Part shown: positions 1 through 5,803 of the stretch, in pieces | Layout of the letters: every line of letters begins with the position of its first letter | Position numbering within the stretch: position 1 is the stretch's first letter | Assembly (NCBI GenBank): GCA_013215865.1 | Contig: JABSQL010000192.1 | Coordinates: 1 to 6,492 of the forward strand | Direction of reading: 5' to 3' | DNA: 6,492 nt | From: Candidatus Margulisiibacteriota bacterium | GTDB lineage: Bacteria > Margulisbacteria > Marinamargulisbacteria > DT-59 | Made by a program: the position numbers and the translations under genes | Notes under the pieces: model-generated | What the model was told of the DNA's origin: nothing | What the model saw: only the letters and a program-made list of their open reading frames with translations | Databases searched by the model: none

Positions 1-690
1 GATACGATCATATTGACTGACCATAATATTCACTAAATCTTCAAAAGGAGCCACATCAAATATTTGAGACCCAATATGCCCATGAATACCTAATACAGAG
101 ATGTTGGGTTCTTTTATCAACTCTTTGATCACTAACACCATCTCTTCTTTACGAATACCAAATTTAGATTCTATGTGTCCTGTCTTAATATATTCATGGG
201 TATGCGCTTCAATTTCTGGTTTCATTCTAAGCATGACCCTTGCTTTGTATCCTTTCTCTTTACACAACTTCTGAATACGAAGAGCCTCAGTGTGATTATC
301 GATAACGATTCGAATATGATTCGATAAAGCAAGCTCTAGTTCTGAAATAGATTTATTATTGCCATGAAACACAATTTTTTCATGAAGCATTTTACTCTTC
401 AAGGCGGTGTGAATTTCGCCCCCAGATACCACATCAACACCAATACCTTCTTCTGACATCACATTCAACAGGCCCACTGTTAAATTTGCCTTCCCGGCGT
501 AGGCAATCAGATAGTTAGGATAATCTTTATCTAATACGTGTTTATATCTACGTATTTGATGACGTATGGTTTGGTCACACATGACAAATAGAGGCGTTCC
601 GTGCACCTGTGCTAATTCCGTTAACGAAATTCCAGACAATATATAAGACCCAGATGTGTCAGTGGATAGTGACTGAGGATAGATAGACAT
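1..690 (-). CDS. lysA: Diaminopimelate decarboxylase, C-terminus beyond left edge
   Basis: PLP-dependent enzyme that decarboxylates meso-diaminopimelate to L-lysine in the cytoplasm, the last step of the DAP pathway. The window holds the first 230 codons in one unbroken frame from ATG at 690; family members have roughly 400-430 residues, so the C-terminal beta domain is missing only because of the window edge. Visible motifs of the alanine-racemase-fold barrel are YAGKAN (residues 64-69, with K67 the expected PLP Schiff-base lysine), GVDVVSGGE (84-92), FHGNNKS (108-114), EAHTHEYIKTG...SKFGI (161-179) and HGHIGSQIFD (203-212). The start lies two bases after the panD stop and has a weak AGGA about 12 bases upstream, so translation probably depends partly on coupling to panD. 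Diaminopimelate rather than ornithine/arginine decarboxylase is favoured by the EAHTHEYI...SKFG and HIGSQ motifs, but the substrate-specificity part is outside the window. Confidence 0.93.
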   Translation of the reverse strand, partial: MSIYPQSLSTDTSGSYILSGISLTELAQVHGTPLFVMCDQTIRHQIRRYKHVLDKDYPNYLIAYAGKANLTVGLLNVMSEEGIGVDVVSGGEIHTALKSKMLHEKIVFHGNNKSISELELALSNHIRIVIDNHTEALRIQKLCKEKGYKARVMLRMKPEIEAHTHEYIKTGHIESKFGIRKEEMVLVIKELIKEPNISVLGIHGHIGSQIFDVAPFEDLVNIMVSQYDRI

Positions 691-692
691 GT

Positions 693-1031
693 CTAAGAAT
701 GATCCTGTTTCATATTAACAACAATGGGATTCAATGACTCTTTTTGAGGATCAATATGTGCATAAGACAATATGAATATGTCATCTCCAATTTCACATGT
801 CCTAGCCGCAGGGCCATTTAAACCAATGATTCCGGTGTCTCGTTGTCCGGGTATGACATATGTTACTAAGCGGGCCCCATTATTAATGTTAACAATTTGA
901 ACTTGTTCATTCATTTGTATGTTTGCTCGTTCCATAATTGTTTGGTCAATCGTAATGCTACCCACATAATAAAGATCTTTATGGGTAATCTTTGCGTAAG
1001 CTATTTTTGATTTTAATGATACAATCCACAC
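693..1031 (-). CDS. panD: Aspartate 1-decarboxylase (pyruvoyl enzyme precursor)
   Basis: Makes beta-alanine from L-aspartate for pantothenate and coenzyme A synthesis. PanD is made as a proenzyme that cleaves itself between Gly24 and Ser25, the serine becoming the pyruvoyl cofactor; the sequence shows YYVGSITID with G24-S25 exactly in place. Other family residues at the usual positions are K9, R54, T57 and Y58 (GARLVTY), and the LNGPAAR motif (71-77) with N72. At 112 residues it is close to the usual length of about 115-130. The start is GTG, one base overlapping the def stop (TAGTG), and is supported by a GAGGG site nine bases upstream inside def. It sits between def and lysA rather than with panB/panC, which are not in the window. 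All the catalytic residues I could check are intact, so it should be active once self-cleaved. Confidence 0.95.
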   Translation of the reverse strand: MWIVSLKSKIAYAKITHKDLYYVGSITIDQTIMERANIQMNEQVQIVNINNGARLVTYVIPGQRDTGIIGLNGPAARTCEIGDDIFILSYAHIDPQKESLNPIVVNMKQDHS

Positions 1032-1489
1032 TATTCGCTACCCTCACTTAGTATTTCTTTTTTATCCGTTATCAATATGCCACGCAAATGATCTATCTCA
1101 TGTAGAATAATACGGGCCATAAACCCCTCCTCTTTTATTTGAATCGGGTTTCCAACCACATCAAAAGCATTCACAATAATATTTTCAGCTCTCTCAACTT
1201 GGCGTCTCAAGCCTGGAATACTTAAGCAACCTTCCTCGTCAACACACTGCCCATCCGTAAATATTATTTCTGGGTTAATGAGAATCAGCTCTTTTTTTTC
1301 AAACATTATTACAACAAGAGATTGTAAAATACCTACTTGGGGCGCTGCAAGCCCTACTCCTTGATAATGAGCCATTGTTTCAAACATATCGAAGACCAGC
1401 TGTTGAAGCTTCTCATCAAAAGTGTTAACGTCCACTGTCACTTGCTTCAATAGCGGATTAGGCACGGTTATAACTTGTAGCACGCTCAT
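1031..1489 (-). CDS. def: Peptide deformylase
   Basis: Metal-dependent cytoplasmic hydrolase that removes the formyl group from the N-terminal methionine of new proteins. All three family motifs are present, numbering from ATG at 1489: [10 protein letters not shown] (residues 44-53), EEGCLSIPG (86-94, with metal ligand C88) and HEIDHLRG (130-137, with metal ligands H130 and H134 and catalytic E131). The 152-residue length fits the short bacterial form. I chose ATG 1489 over the in-frame TTG at 1498 because the product then begins [14 protein letters not shown], as family members do, and because a TATAAT box at 1507-1502 would put the transcript start downstream of the TTG. No clear Shine-Dalgarno precedes this ATG. 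It is the first gene of a def-panD-lysA operon and shares one base with the panD start. Confidence 0.96.
   Translation of the reverse strand: MSVLQVITVPNPLLKQVTVDVNTFDEKLQQLVFDMFETMAHYQGVGLAAPQVGILQSLVVIMFEKKELILINPEIIFTDGQCVDEEGCLSIPGLRRQVERAENIIVNAFDVVGNPIQIKEEGFMARIILHEIDHLRGILITDKKEILSEGSE
1041..1045 (-). promoter_or_regulatory. Ribosome binding site deciding the panD GTG start
   Basis: GAGGG on the minus strand lies nine bases before the panD GTG, inside the end of def. It supports GTG 1031 as the true start, which is also the position that puts the Gly24-Ser25 self-cleavage site at its usual residue numbers. Confidence 0.6.
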
Positions 1490-1501
1490 AGTTGCCAAAA
1501 A

Positions 1502-1530
1502 ATTATAGCTCAGACTGTATTGCCTGACTA
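1502..1530 (-). promoter_or_regulatory. Candidate sigma70-type promoter of def-panD-lysA
   Basis: On the minus strand a perfect TATAAT (-10, 1507-1502) is preceded by TAGTCA (-35, 1530-1525, 4 of 6 matches to TTGACA) with a 17-base spacer. A start about seven bases downstream would fall near 1495, leaving only about six bases of leader before the def ATG. Read by eye only; the -10 is strong and the -35 is moderate. Confidence 0.45.
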
Positions 1531-1536
1531 CCCTTG

Positions 1537-1565
1537 TTGTGTTAGCATGTTACCCAACATAGAAT
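1537..1565 (+). promoter_or_regulatory. Candidate sigma70-type promoter of rpsO-pnp
   Basis: TTGTGT (1537-1542) and TAGAAT (1560-1565, 5 of 6 matches to TATAAT) are separated by 17 bases. Transcription would start near 1572 and give a leader of about 35 bases containing the rpsO ribosome binding site TGGAGG (1591-1596). The -35 box matches the consensus only in its TTG. It stands back to back with the candidate def promoter, the two -35 boxes being six bases apart. Confidence 0.4.
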
Positions 1566-1606
1566 ATTAGAAATAAAAAGTTACACCCGATGGAGGCGTT
1601 TTTTGA

Positions 1607-1882
1607 ATGAGTTTAATTAAATACAAAGAAAAAAAGGAGATTGTAGAAATATACAAAATCCACGAATCTGATACGGGTTCTTCAGAAGTCCAAATAGCCA
1701 TACTTACTGAGCGAATCAATCTCCTTATAGAACATCTTAAAGTGCATAAAAAAGACCATCACTCAAGAAGAGGGCTATTGATGATGGTTGGGAAAAGAAG
1801 GCGTTTACTAAAATATCTAAATCTCAATCACAACGATCGATTCATCAAAATCACATCTGCACTAGGACTCAAAAAGAAATAA
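1607..1882 (+). CDS. rpsO: 30S ribosomal protein S15
   Basis: Small-subunit protein that binds the central domain of 16S rRNA early in 30S assembly and takes part in an intersubunit bridge. At 91 residues it is close to the 88-89 usual in bacteria. The conserved blocks are [16 protein letters not shown] (22-37), the rRNA-contacting [12 protein letters not shown] (47-58) and KRRRLLKYL (63-71), ending in the basic GLKKK. The ATG has a clear TGGAGG site (1591-1596) ten bases upstream. pnp follows after 57 bases in the same direction, the arrangement found in many bacterial phyla. In Escherichia coli S15 represses its own translation through a leader pseudoknot; the short leader here is not obviously of that type, and I could not recognise a regulatory fold in it. 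Confidence 0.98.
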   Translation: MSLIKYKEKKEIVEIYKIHESDTGSSEVQIAILTERINLLIEHLKVHKKDHHSRRGLLMMVGKRRRLLKYLNLNHNDRFIKITSALGLKKK

Positions 1883-1939
1883 ACGACTATATATTTCGAA
1901 ATTATAAATTCAAACTTAATACGTAAGGAAGGTTAAAAA

Positions 1940-4021
1940 ATGTCAGAAAAAGTCTCAGCTAATATTAATGGAAGAGAAATTGAATTAGAAACAGGTAAAA
2001 TGGCCAAGCAGGCAAATGGGTCTGTTACCATTCGTTGTGGAGATGCTGTATTATTGGCAACCGCTGTGATGTCTAAAACACCCAAAGAAGATATTAACTT
2101 TCTTCCTTTATTTGTTGAGTACTCTGAAAAAATGTACTCCGCAGGAAAAATTCCAGGAGGGTTTTTCAAAAGAGAAGCCAGACCAAGTACCAGCGCAACA
2201 CTAAGTGCACGGTTGATTGATCGGCCGATACGACCGCTCTTTCCTGAGGGGTTTTCTCATGAATTGCAAGTTATTGTCACTATTCTATCCTATGATTCAG
2301 ATCTATCGCCTGATTTCCTGGGCATTATCGCAGCATCTGCAGCGCTTAGCGTTTCTGACATACCTTTTTCAGGCCCAATTGGGGCTGCATTTGTGGGTCG
2401 GATTGATGGAGAACTGAAAGTAAACCCTTCTAACGAAGAAATGGAAAAGAGTGATCTTGATATCATCGTGGCGGGTACTAAAGACGCCATATTAATGGTA
2501 GAAGCGGGTGCAGATGAAGTAGACGAAGAAATTATACTAGAGGCTATAAAACTGGCTCATGAATCTATTAAGCAAACAGTCGCAATGCAGGAAACCCTTG
2601 TTCAACAAGTATCACCTGTCAAAGTAGATGTCTTACCCCCAGAATCAGACTCAGACATTTTGGACAAAATGAAAGCGCTCATGGGGAATAAAATTGAAAC
2701 AAACCTTCAGTCAGGAGATAAGCAACAAATAGAAGATTTTCTGTCTAACTTACAAAAGGAAAGTACAGAATCATTTATAAATGATGATGCAAGTAATGAA
2801 CACTTGGTCAAGTCCATTTTTTCAAAGCTTAAAAAAGAGCAGATTCGAGACACTATTATTCGTCATAAAATCCGACCGGATGGACGTTCTCTGGATGAAG
2901 TGCGCTCTATATCATCTGAAGTTGGTGTGTTACCTGCTCCCCATGGATCTGCCCTTTTTACTCGTGGTGAGACGCAAAGCTTGGGAATCGTTACACTTGG
3001 AACCCCAATAGATGAACAAATCCAGGATGATCTTCGTAATTCCGATAAAAAGAAATATTATTTTCATTACAACTTCCCTCCCTTTTCAGTCGGTGAAGTT
3101 GGTTTTTTGAGAACCGGACGAAGAGAATTGGGACATGGTGCACTCGCAGAACGCGCCATCAAATCAATTTTGCCAGATTATTCAGATTTCCCCTATACAA
3201 TTCGTATCGTATCTGAAATATTAGAGTCAAATGGTTCTTCTTCTATGGCTTCTGTTTGCTCAGGCACCTTATGCTTAATGGACTGTGGCATTCCAATCAA
3301 ACGTCCTGTATCAGGCATTGCAATGGGGTTGTTAATCGATGACCAACAAGACTATGTTGTTCTTTCCGATATCCAAGGCCTTGAGGACCACTATGGCGAT
3401 ATGGATTTTAAAGTCGCAGGTTCAAAGAAAGGCGTTACAGCACTACAACTTGATATTAAAGTAGGTGGAATATCTGAAGATATTTTAAACAAAGCGATAT
3501 ATCAAGCCAAAGAAGGACGGTTACACATATTAGATAAAATGCTTGAAGTTATAGAAAAACCCAGAGACTCGATATCAGAACGTGCGCCTCGAATTGAATT
3601 CATTTACGTTGATCCCGAAAAGGTAGGTCTGATCATCGGCCCAGGTGGCAAAATGATCAAAAAAATTGAGGAAGAAACAGGCACAGATATATTCATTACA
3701 GATGGACCAAAAGGGGAAGTGTCAATTTCATCTAAAAACAGTGACTGCTTAAATAAAGCAAAACAAATGATTCTCATTCTTACTAAAGATGTCGAAATAA
3801 ACGATGCATTTGATGGCAAAGTCGTCAAAATCACCAATTTCGGAGCCTTTATTGAACTAGTACCCGGGAAAGAAGGGCTATTACATATCTCCAAAATTGC
3901 AAAACGTCGCATTGACCGAGTTGAAGATGAGTTAGAAATGGGACAAGTTATTCCCGTCATTGTGAATGAGATTGATAACCAGAACCGCATCAATTTATTA
4001 AGAAGTGATTTAAAAGATTAG
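1940..4021 (+). CDS. pnp: Polyribonucleotide nucleotidyltransferase (PNPase)
   Basis: Phosphorolytic 3'-to-5' exoribonuclease of mRNA decay, also able to add tails. The full domain order is visible in 693 residues (about 700 is usual): a first RNase PH-like domain (about 1-145, with FFKREARPS 75-83 and LIDRPIRPLFPEGF 92-105), a helical linker (about 220-300), a second, catalytic RNase PH domain (about 310-540), a KH domain with the GPGG loop at 567-570, and an S1 domain (about 622-688). Catalytic-site features include TRGETQ (341-346), RTGRRELGHG (391-400), NGSSSMASVC (431-440) and EDHYGDMDFK (482-491), whose D483 and D489 correspond to E. coli D486 and D492. The protein ends five residues after the S1 domain, so there is no long C-terminal tail. 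The start has an AAGGAAGG site (1925-1932) seven bases upstream. It is probably co-transcribed with rpsO. Confidence 0.98.
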   Translation: MSEKVSANINGREIELETGKMAKQANGSVTIRCGDAVLLATAVMSKTPKEDINFLPLFVEYSEKMYSAGKIPGGFFKREARPSTSATLSARLIDRPIRPLFPEGFSHELQVIVTILSYDSDLSPDFLGIIAASAALSVSDIPFSGPIGAAFVGRIDGELKVNPSNEEMEKSDLDIIVAGTKDAILMVEAGADEVDEEIILEAIKLAHESIKQTVAMQETLVQQVSPVKVDVLPPESDSDILDKMKALMGNKIETNLQSGDKQQIEDFLSNLQKESTESFINDDASNEHLVKSIFSKLKKEQIRDTIIRHKIRPDGRSLDEVRSISSEVGVLPAPHGSALFTRGETQSLGIVTLGTPIDEQIQDDLRNSDKKKYYFHYNFPPFSVGEVGFLRTGRRELGHGALAERAIKSILPDYSDFPYTIRIVSEILESNGSSSMASVCSGTLCLMDCGIPIKRPVSGIAMGLLIDDQQDYVVLSDIQGLEDHYGDMDFKVAGSKKGVTALQLDIKVGGISEDILNKAIYQAKEGRLHILDKMLEVIEKPRDSISERAPRIEFIYVDPEKVGLIIGPGGKMIKKIEEETGTDIFITDGPKGEVSISSKNSDCLNKAKQMILILTKDVEINDAFDGKVVKITNFGAFIELVPGKEGLLHISKIAKRRIDRVEDELEMGQVIPVIVNEIDNQNRINLLRSDLKD

Positions 4022-4100
4022 ACCCATACCTCGCCCTACGTTCAAAATAAAGGGTTCTGTATGGCTTGTATCGTCTTTAGTATCACTATTTGCTTTCTTT
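4017..4100 (+). other. Probable upstream coding extension (export signal) of the serine hydrolase
   Basis: The serine-hydrolase frame stays open upstream of TTG 4101 back to 4014 and reads as a basic stretch (RPIPRPTFKIKG) followed by about 20 hydrophobic residues (from VWLVSSLVSL through the TTG codon to FLFC). That is a typical signal peptide or membrane anchor, which a PBP/beta-lactamase-fold enzyme would be expected to have. This stretch contains no ATG, GTG or TTG in frame; possible starts are ATT 4017 (overlapping the pnp TAG), ATA 4026 and ATA 4047. The alternative is ATG 4061, which has AGGG (4051-4054) six bases upstream but lies in another frame. It would need a one-base shift, for example in the T5 run at 4098-4102, giving a signal starting MACIVFSITICF. 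Confidence 0.55.
4024..4064 (+). other. Hairpin at the pnp/serine-hydrolase junction
   Basis: CCATAC (4024-4029) pairs perfectly with GTATGG (4059-4064). Inside it GCCCT (4033-4037) pairs with AGGGT (4051-4055, one G-U), leaving a 13-base loop. There is no following T-run, so it is not a classical intrinsic terminator. The 3' arms contain an AGGG ribosome-binding-like sequence and ATG 4061, so the fold could hide a start site or protect the end of the pnp message. The inner stem is short and stability was not calculated. Confidence 0.35.
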
Positions 4101-4907
4101 TTGTTCTGTCAAAGCATATCACTTCGGGAATCTGAGCTTCAAGCACGGATTATAAACGTATCCTCCCAATTCCCTGATTCTGTTGTAGGAGTGGTGTTTC
4201 ATGACTTGGAAAATAACACATCGGTAGCGATGAATGCTGAACATATATTTGATCCTGCAAGCATTATAAAACTCCCCATAATGGTTGAAACTTTCAGCCA
4301 AATCCATAAAGGTCGAATTAAAGCTTCAGATTTGTTAACCATGTTACACACCGATAAATCCGATGGATCAGGAAAACTCAAATATTTACCCGATAATACC
4401 CAGGTAGATGTAATATCATTAATCGAGCTGATGATGATATACTCTGATAACACAGCCACCCACATGCTCATCCGGAAACTTGGACTCAAATCGATCAATA
4501 ATACATGTCAAGAAATCGGCCTCACAAATACGGTAATCGGAACACCTGATTTACTCAACTCTAAGGGGCTTAATACAACAACTGCCAAAGATATCTCGCA
4601 TATTTTGCATCTCTTATACAATAAAACCCTCGTCTCCTCTCAAGCCAGTCAGACGATGCTCCAAATTCTAACACAGCAGCATTATACCTGGGGCATTCCT
4701 AAACATCTCCCAAAATCAATTGAAATTGCACATAAAACGGGGACGCTAAAGAATGTTCAACATGATATAGGAATCGTCTTTTCCACCCCCTCGCCTTACA
4801 TTCTGACTATCCTAACTTCTCACCAAAGCCATGACTTATTTGCAAAATCATTTATTGCAAGTTTATCTAAAGAAATATATATCTGGAAAACTAATCAAAA
4901 ACAATAA
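4101..4907 (+). CDS. Class A beta-lactamase-fold serine hydrolase (PBP-like)
   Basis: Numbered from TTG 4101, this protein shows the three active-site motifs of the penicillin-binding-protein/class A beta-lactamase superfamily in the right order and spacing: SIIK (54-57, S54 the nucleophile), SDN (115-117) and KTG (212-214). The preceding FDPASIIKLPIM and the following IYSDNTATHMLI are typical of the family. The omega-loop region (148-158, TPDLLNSKGLN) lacks a recognisable equivalent of the Glu166 general base of true class A beta-lactamases, so a cell-wall peptidase or other hydrolase role seems as likely as antibiotic breakdown. It lies 79 bases behind pnp in the same direction. TTG 4101 has no ribosome binding site (the preceding bases are T-rich), and an export signal lies in frame just upstream, so the real N-terminus is probably longer. 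It ends in tandem stops TAA TGA. Family confidence is high; substrate is unknown. Confidence 0.85.
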   Translation: MFCQSISLRESELQARIINVSSQFPDSVVGVVFHDLENNTSVAMNAEHIFDPASIIKLPIMVETFSQIHKGRIKASDLLTMLHTDKSDGSGKLKYLPDNTQVDVISLIELMMIYSDNTATHMLIRKLGLKSINNTCQEIGLTNTVIGTPDLLNSKGLNTTTAKDISHILHLLYNKTLVSSQASQTMLQILTQQHYTWGIPKHLPKSIEIAHKTGTLKNVQHDIGIVFSTPSPYILTILTSHQSHDLFAKSFIASLSKEIYIWKTNQKQ

Positions 4908-4911
4908 TGAC

Positions 4912-4941
4912 TTGCAAAAGCATTTCATTTAGGATTAGAAT
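4912..4941 (+). promoter_or_regulatory. Candidate promoter of the parvulin lipoprotein-ispE unit
   Basis: TTGCAA (4912-4917, 4 of 6 matches to TTGACA) and TAGAAT (4936-4941, 5 of 6 matches to TATAAT) lie 18 bases apart in the 71-base gap after the serine hydrolase. The -10 is identical to the one proposed for rpsO. The leader would be about 30 bases and would carry the strong AGGAGG site. Read by eye only, with no terminator seen before it. Confidence 0.37.
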
Positions 4942-4978
4942 AGAGGTTAGTTACAATATCCTGTAGGAGGAATAATCT

Positions 4979-5800
4979 ATGAAAACCCATTTTAAGTATG
5001 TATCCTTGATCATCATTTCTATCTCACTCATCAATATCACAGGATGCGAGGAGAAGAAAGATGTCGTGGCAAAAATTAATAATGACGTTATAACAATAGA
5101 CAATTTGAATGCCCGTTTCAAAATGATCCCCAAAACCCAAGGTGTAGACGAAAAACAACAAAAGAATCAATTACTCATCACCTTAGTAAATTATCATATC
5201 CTACTAAAAGAAGCCAAAAAATTGGGCTTTGATAAACAAGATCAGTATGTTATTCAAACCAATCAAATCCTGGTAAATATGCTTATTCGTGAAAAAATTC
5301 AAAAGAATGTACAAGTGAGTGATGAAGATTTAAAGGCCTACTATTCCAAGAATGTTAATTTGTTTAAATCTGTGGAACAAAGACGGGCTCAACATATATT
5401 AGTTTCTTCAGAGAAAGAAGCAAAGTCCATTATTGCAAGACTCCAAAAAGGTGATGATTTTTCAAATCTCGCAAAAGAACTGTCCATAGATCAAGCAACC
5501 AAATCCAAAGGCGGAGAGCTGGGATGGTTTGTTCCGGGTATGCTGGTTCCTGAATTCGAAAAAGCGGCTTTTGGCATCGGAAGAAAAGGAAGTATTTCGT
5601 CTTCTGTTAAAACACAGTTTGGATACCATATTATTAAACTTATGGATGTCAGTACTCGCCCTAAAGTAGGTTATGATCAAGCTAAAGATCAAATATTTAG
5701 AACCGTACAGAATCAAAAACAGACAGAGGTTTTTTCCAACTACTTAAAACAATTAAAGGAAAAGTATAAAATAACCACATTTACAGATAACATCATGTAG
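4979..5800 (+). CDS. Parvulin-type peptidyl-prolyl isomerase lipoprotein (PrsA/SurA-like)
   Basis: Predicted extracytoplasmic foldase that catalyses proline cis-trans isomerisation and chaperones exported proteins. The N-terminus is a lipoprotein signal: basic start, hydrophobic core (about 8-20) and lipobox ITGC with the lipidated Cys at 23. A SurA/PrsA-type N-terminal region follows (about 29-125, beginning VVAKINNDVITIDNLNARF). Then comes one parvulin domain (about 134-224) with RRAQHIL (135-141), SKGGELGWF (176-184), VPEFEKAAF (190-198) and QFGYHII (213-219); H139 and H217 match the conserved active-site histidines. A short lysine-rich tail ends the 273-residue protein. ATG 4979 has a near-perfect AGGAGG (4965-4970) eight bases upstream. 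ispE starts three bases after its stop. PrsA in Gram-positives helps fold penicillin-binding proteins, so the exported serine hydrolase next door is a possible client, but that is inference. A gene name is withheld because PrsA and SurA cannot be told apart here. Confidence 0.92.
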   Translation: MKTHFKYVSLIIISISLINITGCEEKKDVVAKINNDVITIDNLNARFKMIPKTQGVDEKQQKNQLLITLVNYHILLKEAKKLGFDKQDQYVIQTNQILVNMLIREKIQKNVQVSDEDLKAYYSKNVNLFKSVEQRRAQHILVSSEKEAKSIIARLQKGDDFSNLAKELSIDQATKSKGGELGWFVPGMLVPEFEKAAFGIGRKGSISSSVKTQFGYHIIKLMDVSTRPKVGYDQAKDQIFRTVQNQKQTEVFSNYLKQLKEKYKITTFTDNIM

Positions 5801-5803
5801 CAT

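Noticed and set aside
1490..1498. TTG 1498 as def start (155 residues)
   Set aside because: ATG 1489 gives the normal family N-terminus, and the TATAAT box would place the transcript start downstream of the TTG.
1883..1939. RNase III-type hairpin or pnp promoter between rpsO and pnp
   Set aside because: There is a short palindrome ATTTCGAAAT (1893-1902) and a TATAAA (1903-1908), but the pairing is all AT-rich and short and no -35 fits the TATAAA. Nothing like the long E. coli processing stem is visible.
3604..3993. Minus-strand 129-residue ORF opposite the 3' end of pnp
   Set aside because: It lies wholly within the KH/S1 coding region of pnp, has no family motifs and reads as a shadow frame.
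4061..4135. Independent 24-codon hydrophobic ORF starting at ATG 4061
   Set aside because: It has a ribosome-binding-like site, but it stops at TGA 4133 inside the serine hydrolase gene and its hydrophobicity follows from T-rich sequence. It is treated only as an alternative start for that gene.
4908..4978. Intrinsic terminator after the serine hydrolase
   Set aside because: No GC-rich stem followed by a T-run is present; only a candidate promoter and the ribosome binding site of the next gene are seen.
4951..5133. Minus-strand hydrophobic 60-residue ORF
   Set aside because: It is opposite the signal peptide region of the parvulin lipoprotein and has no independent support.
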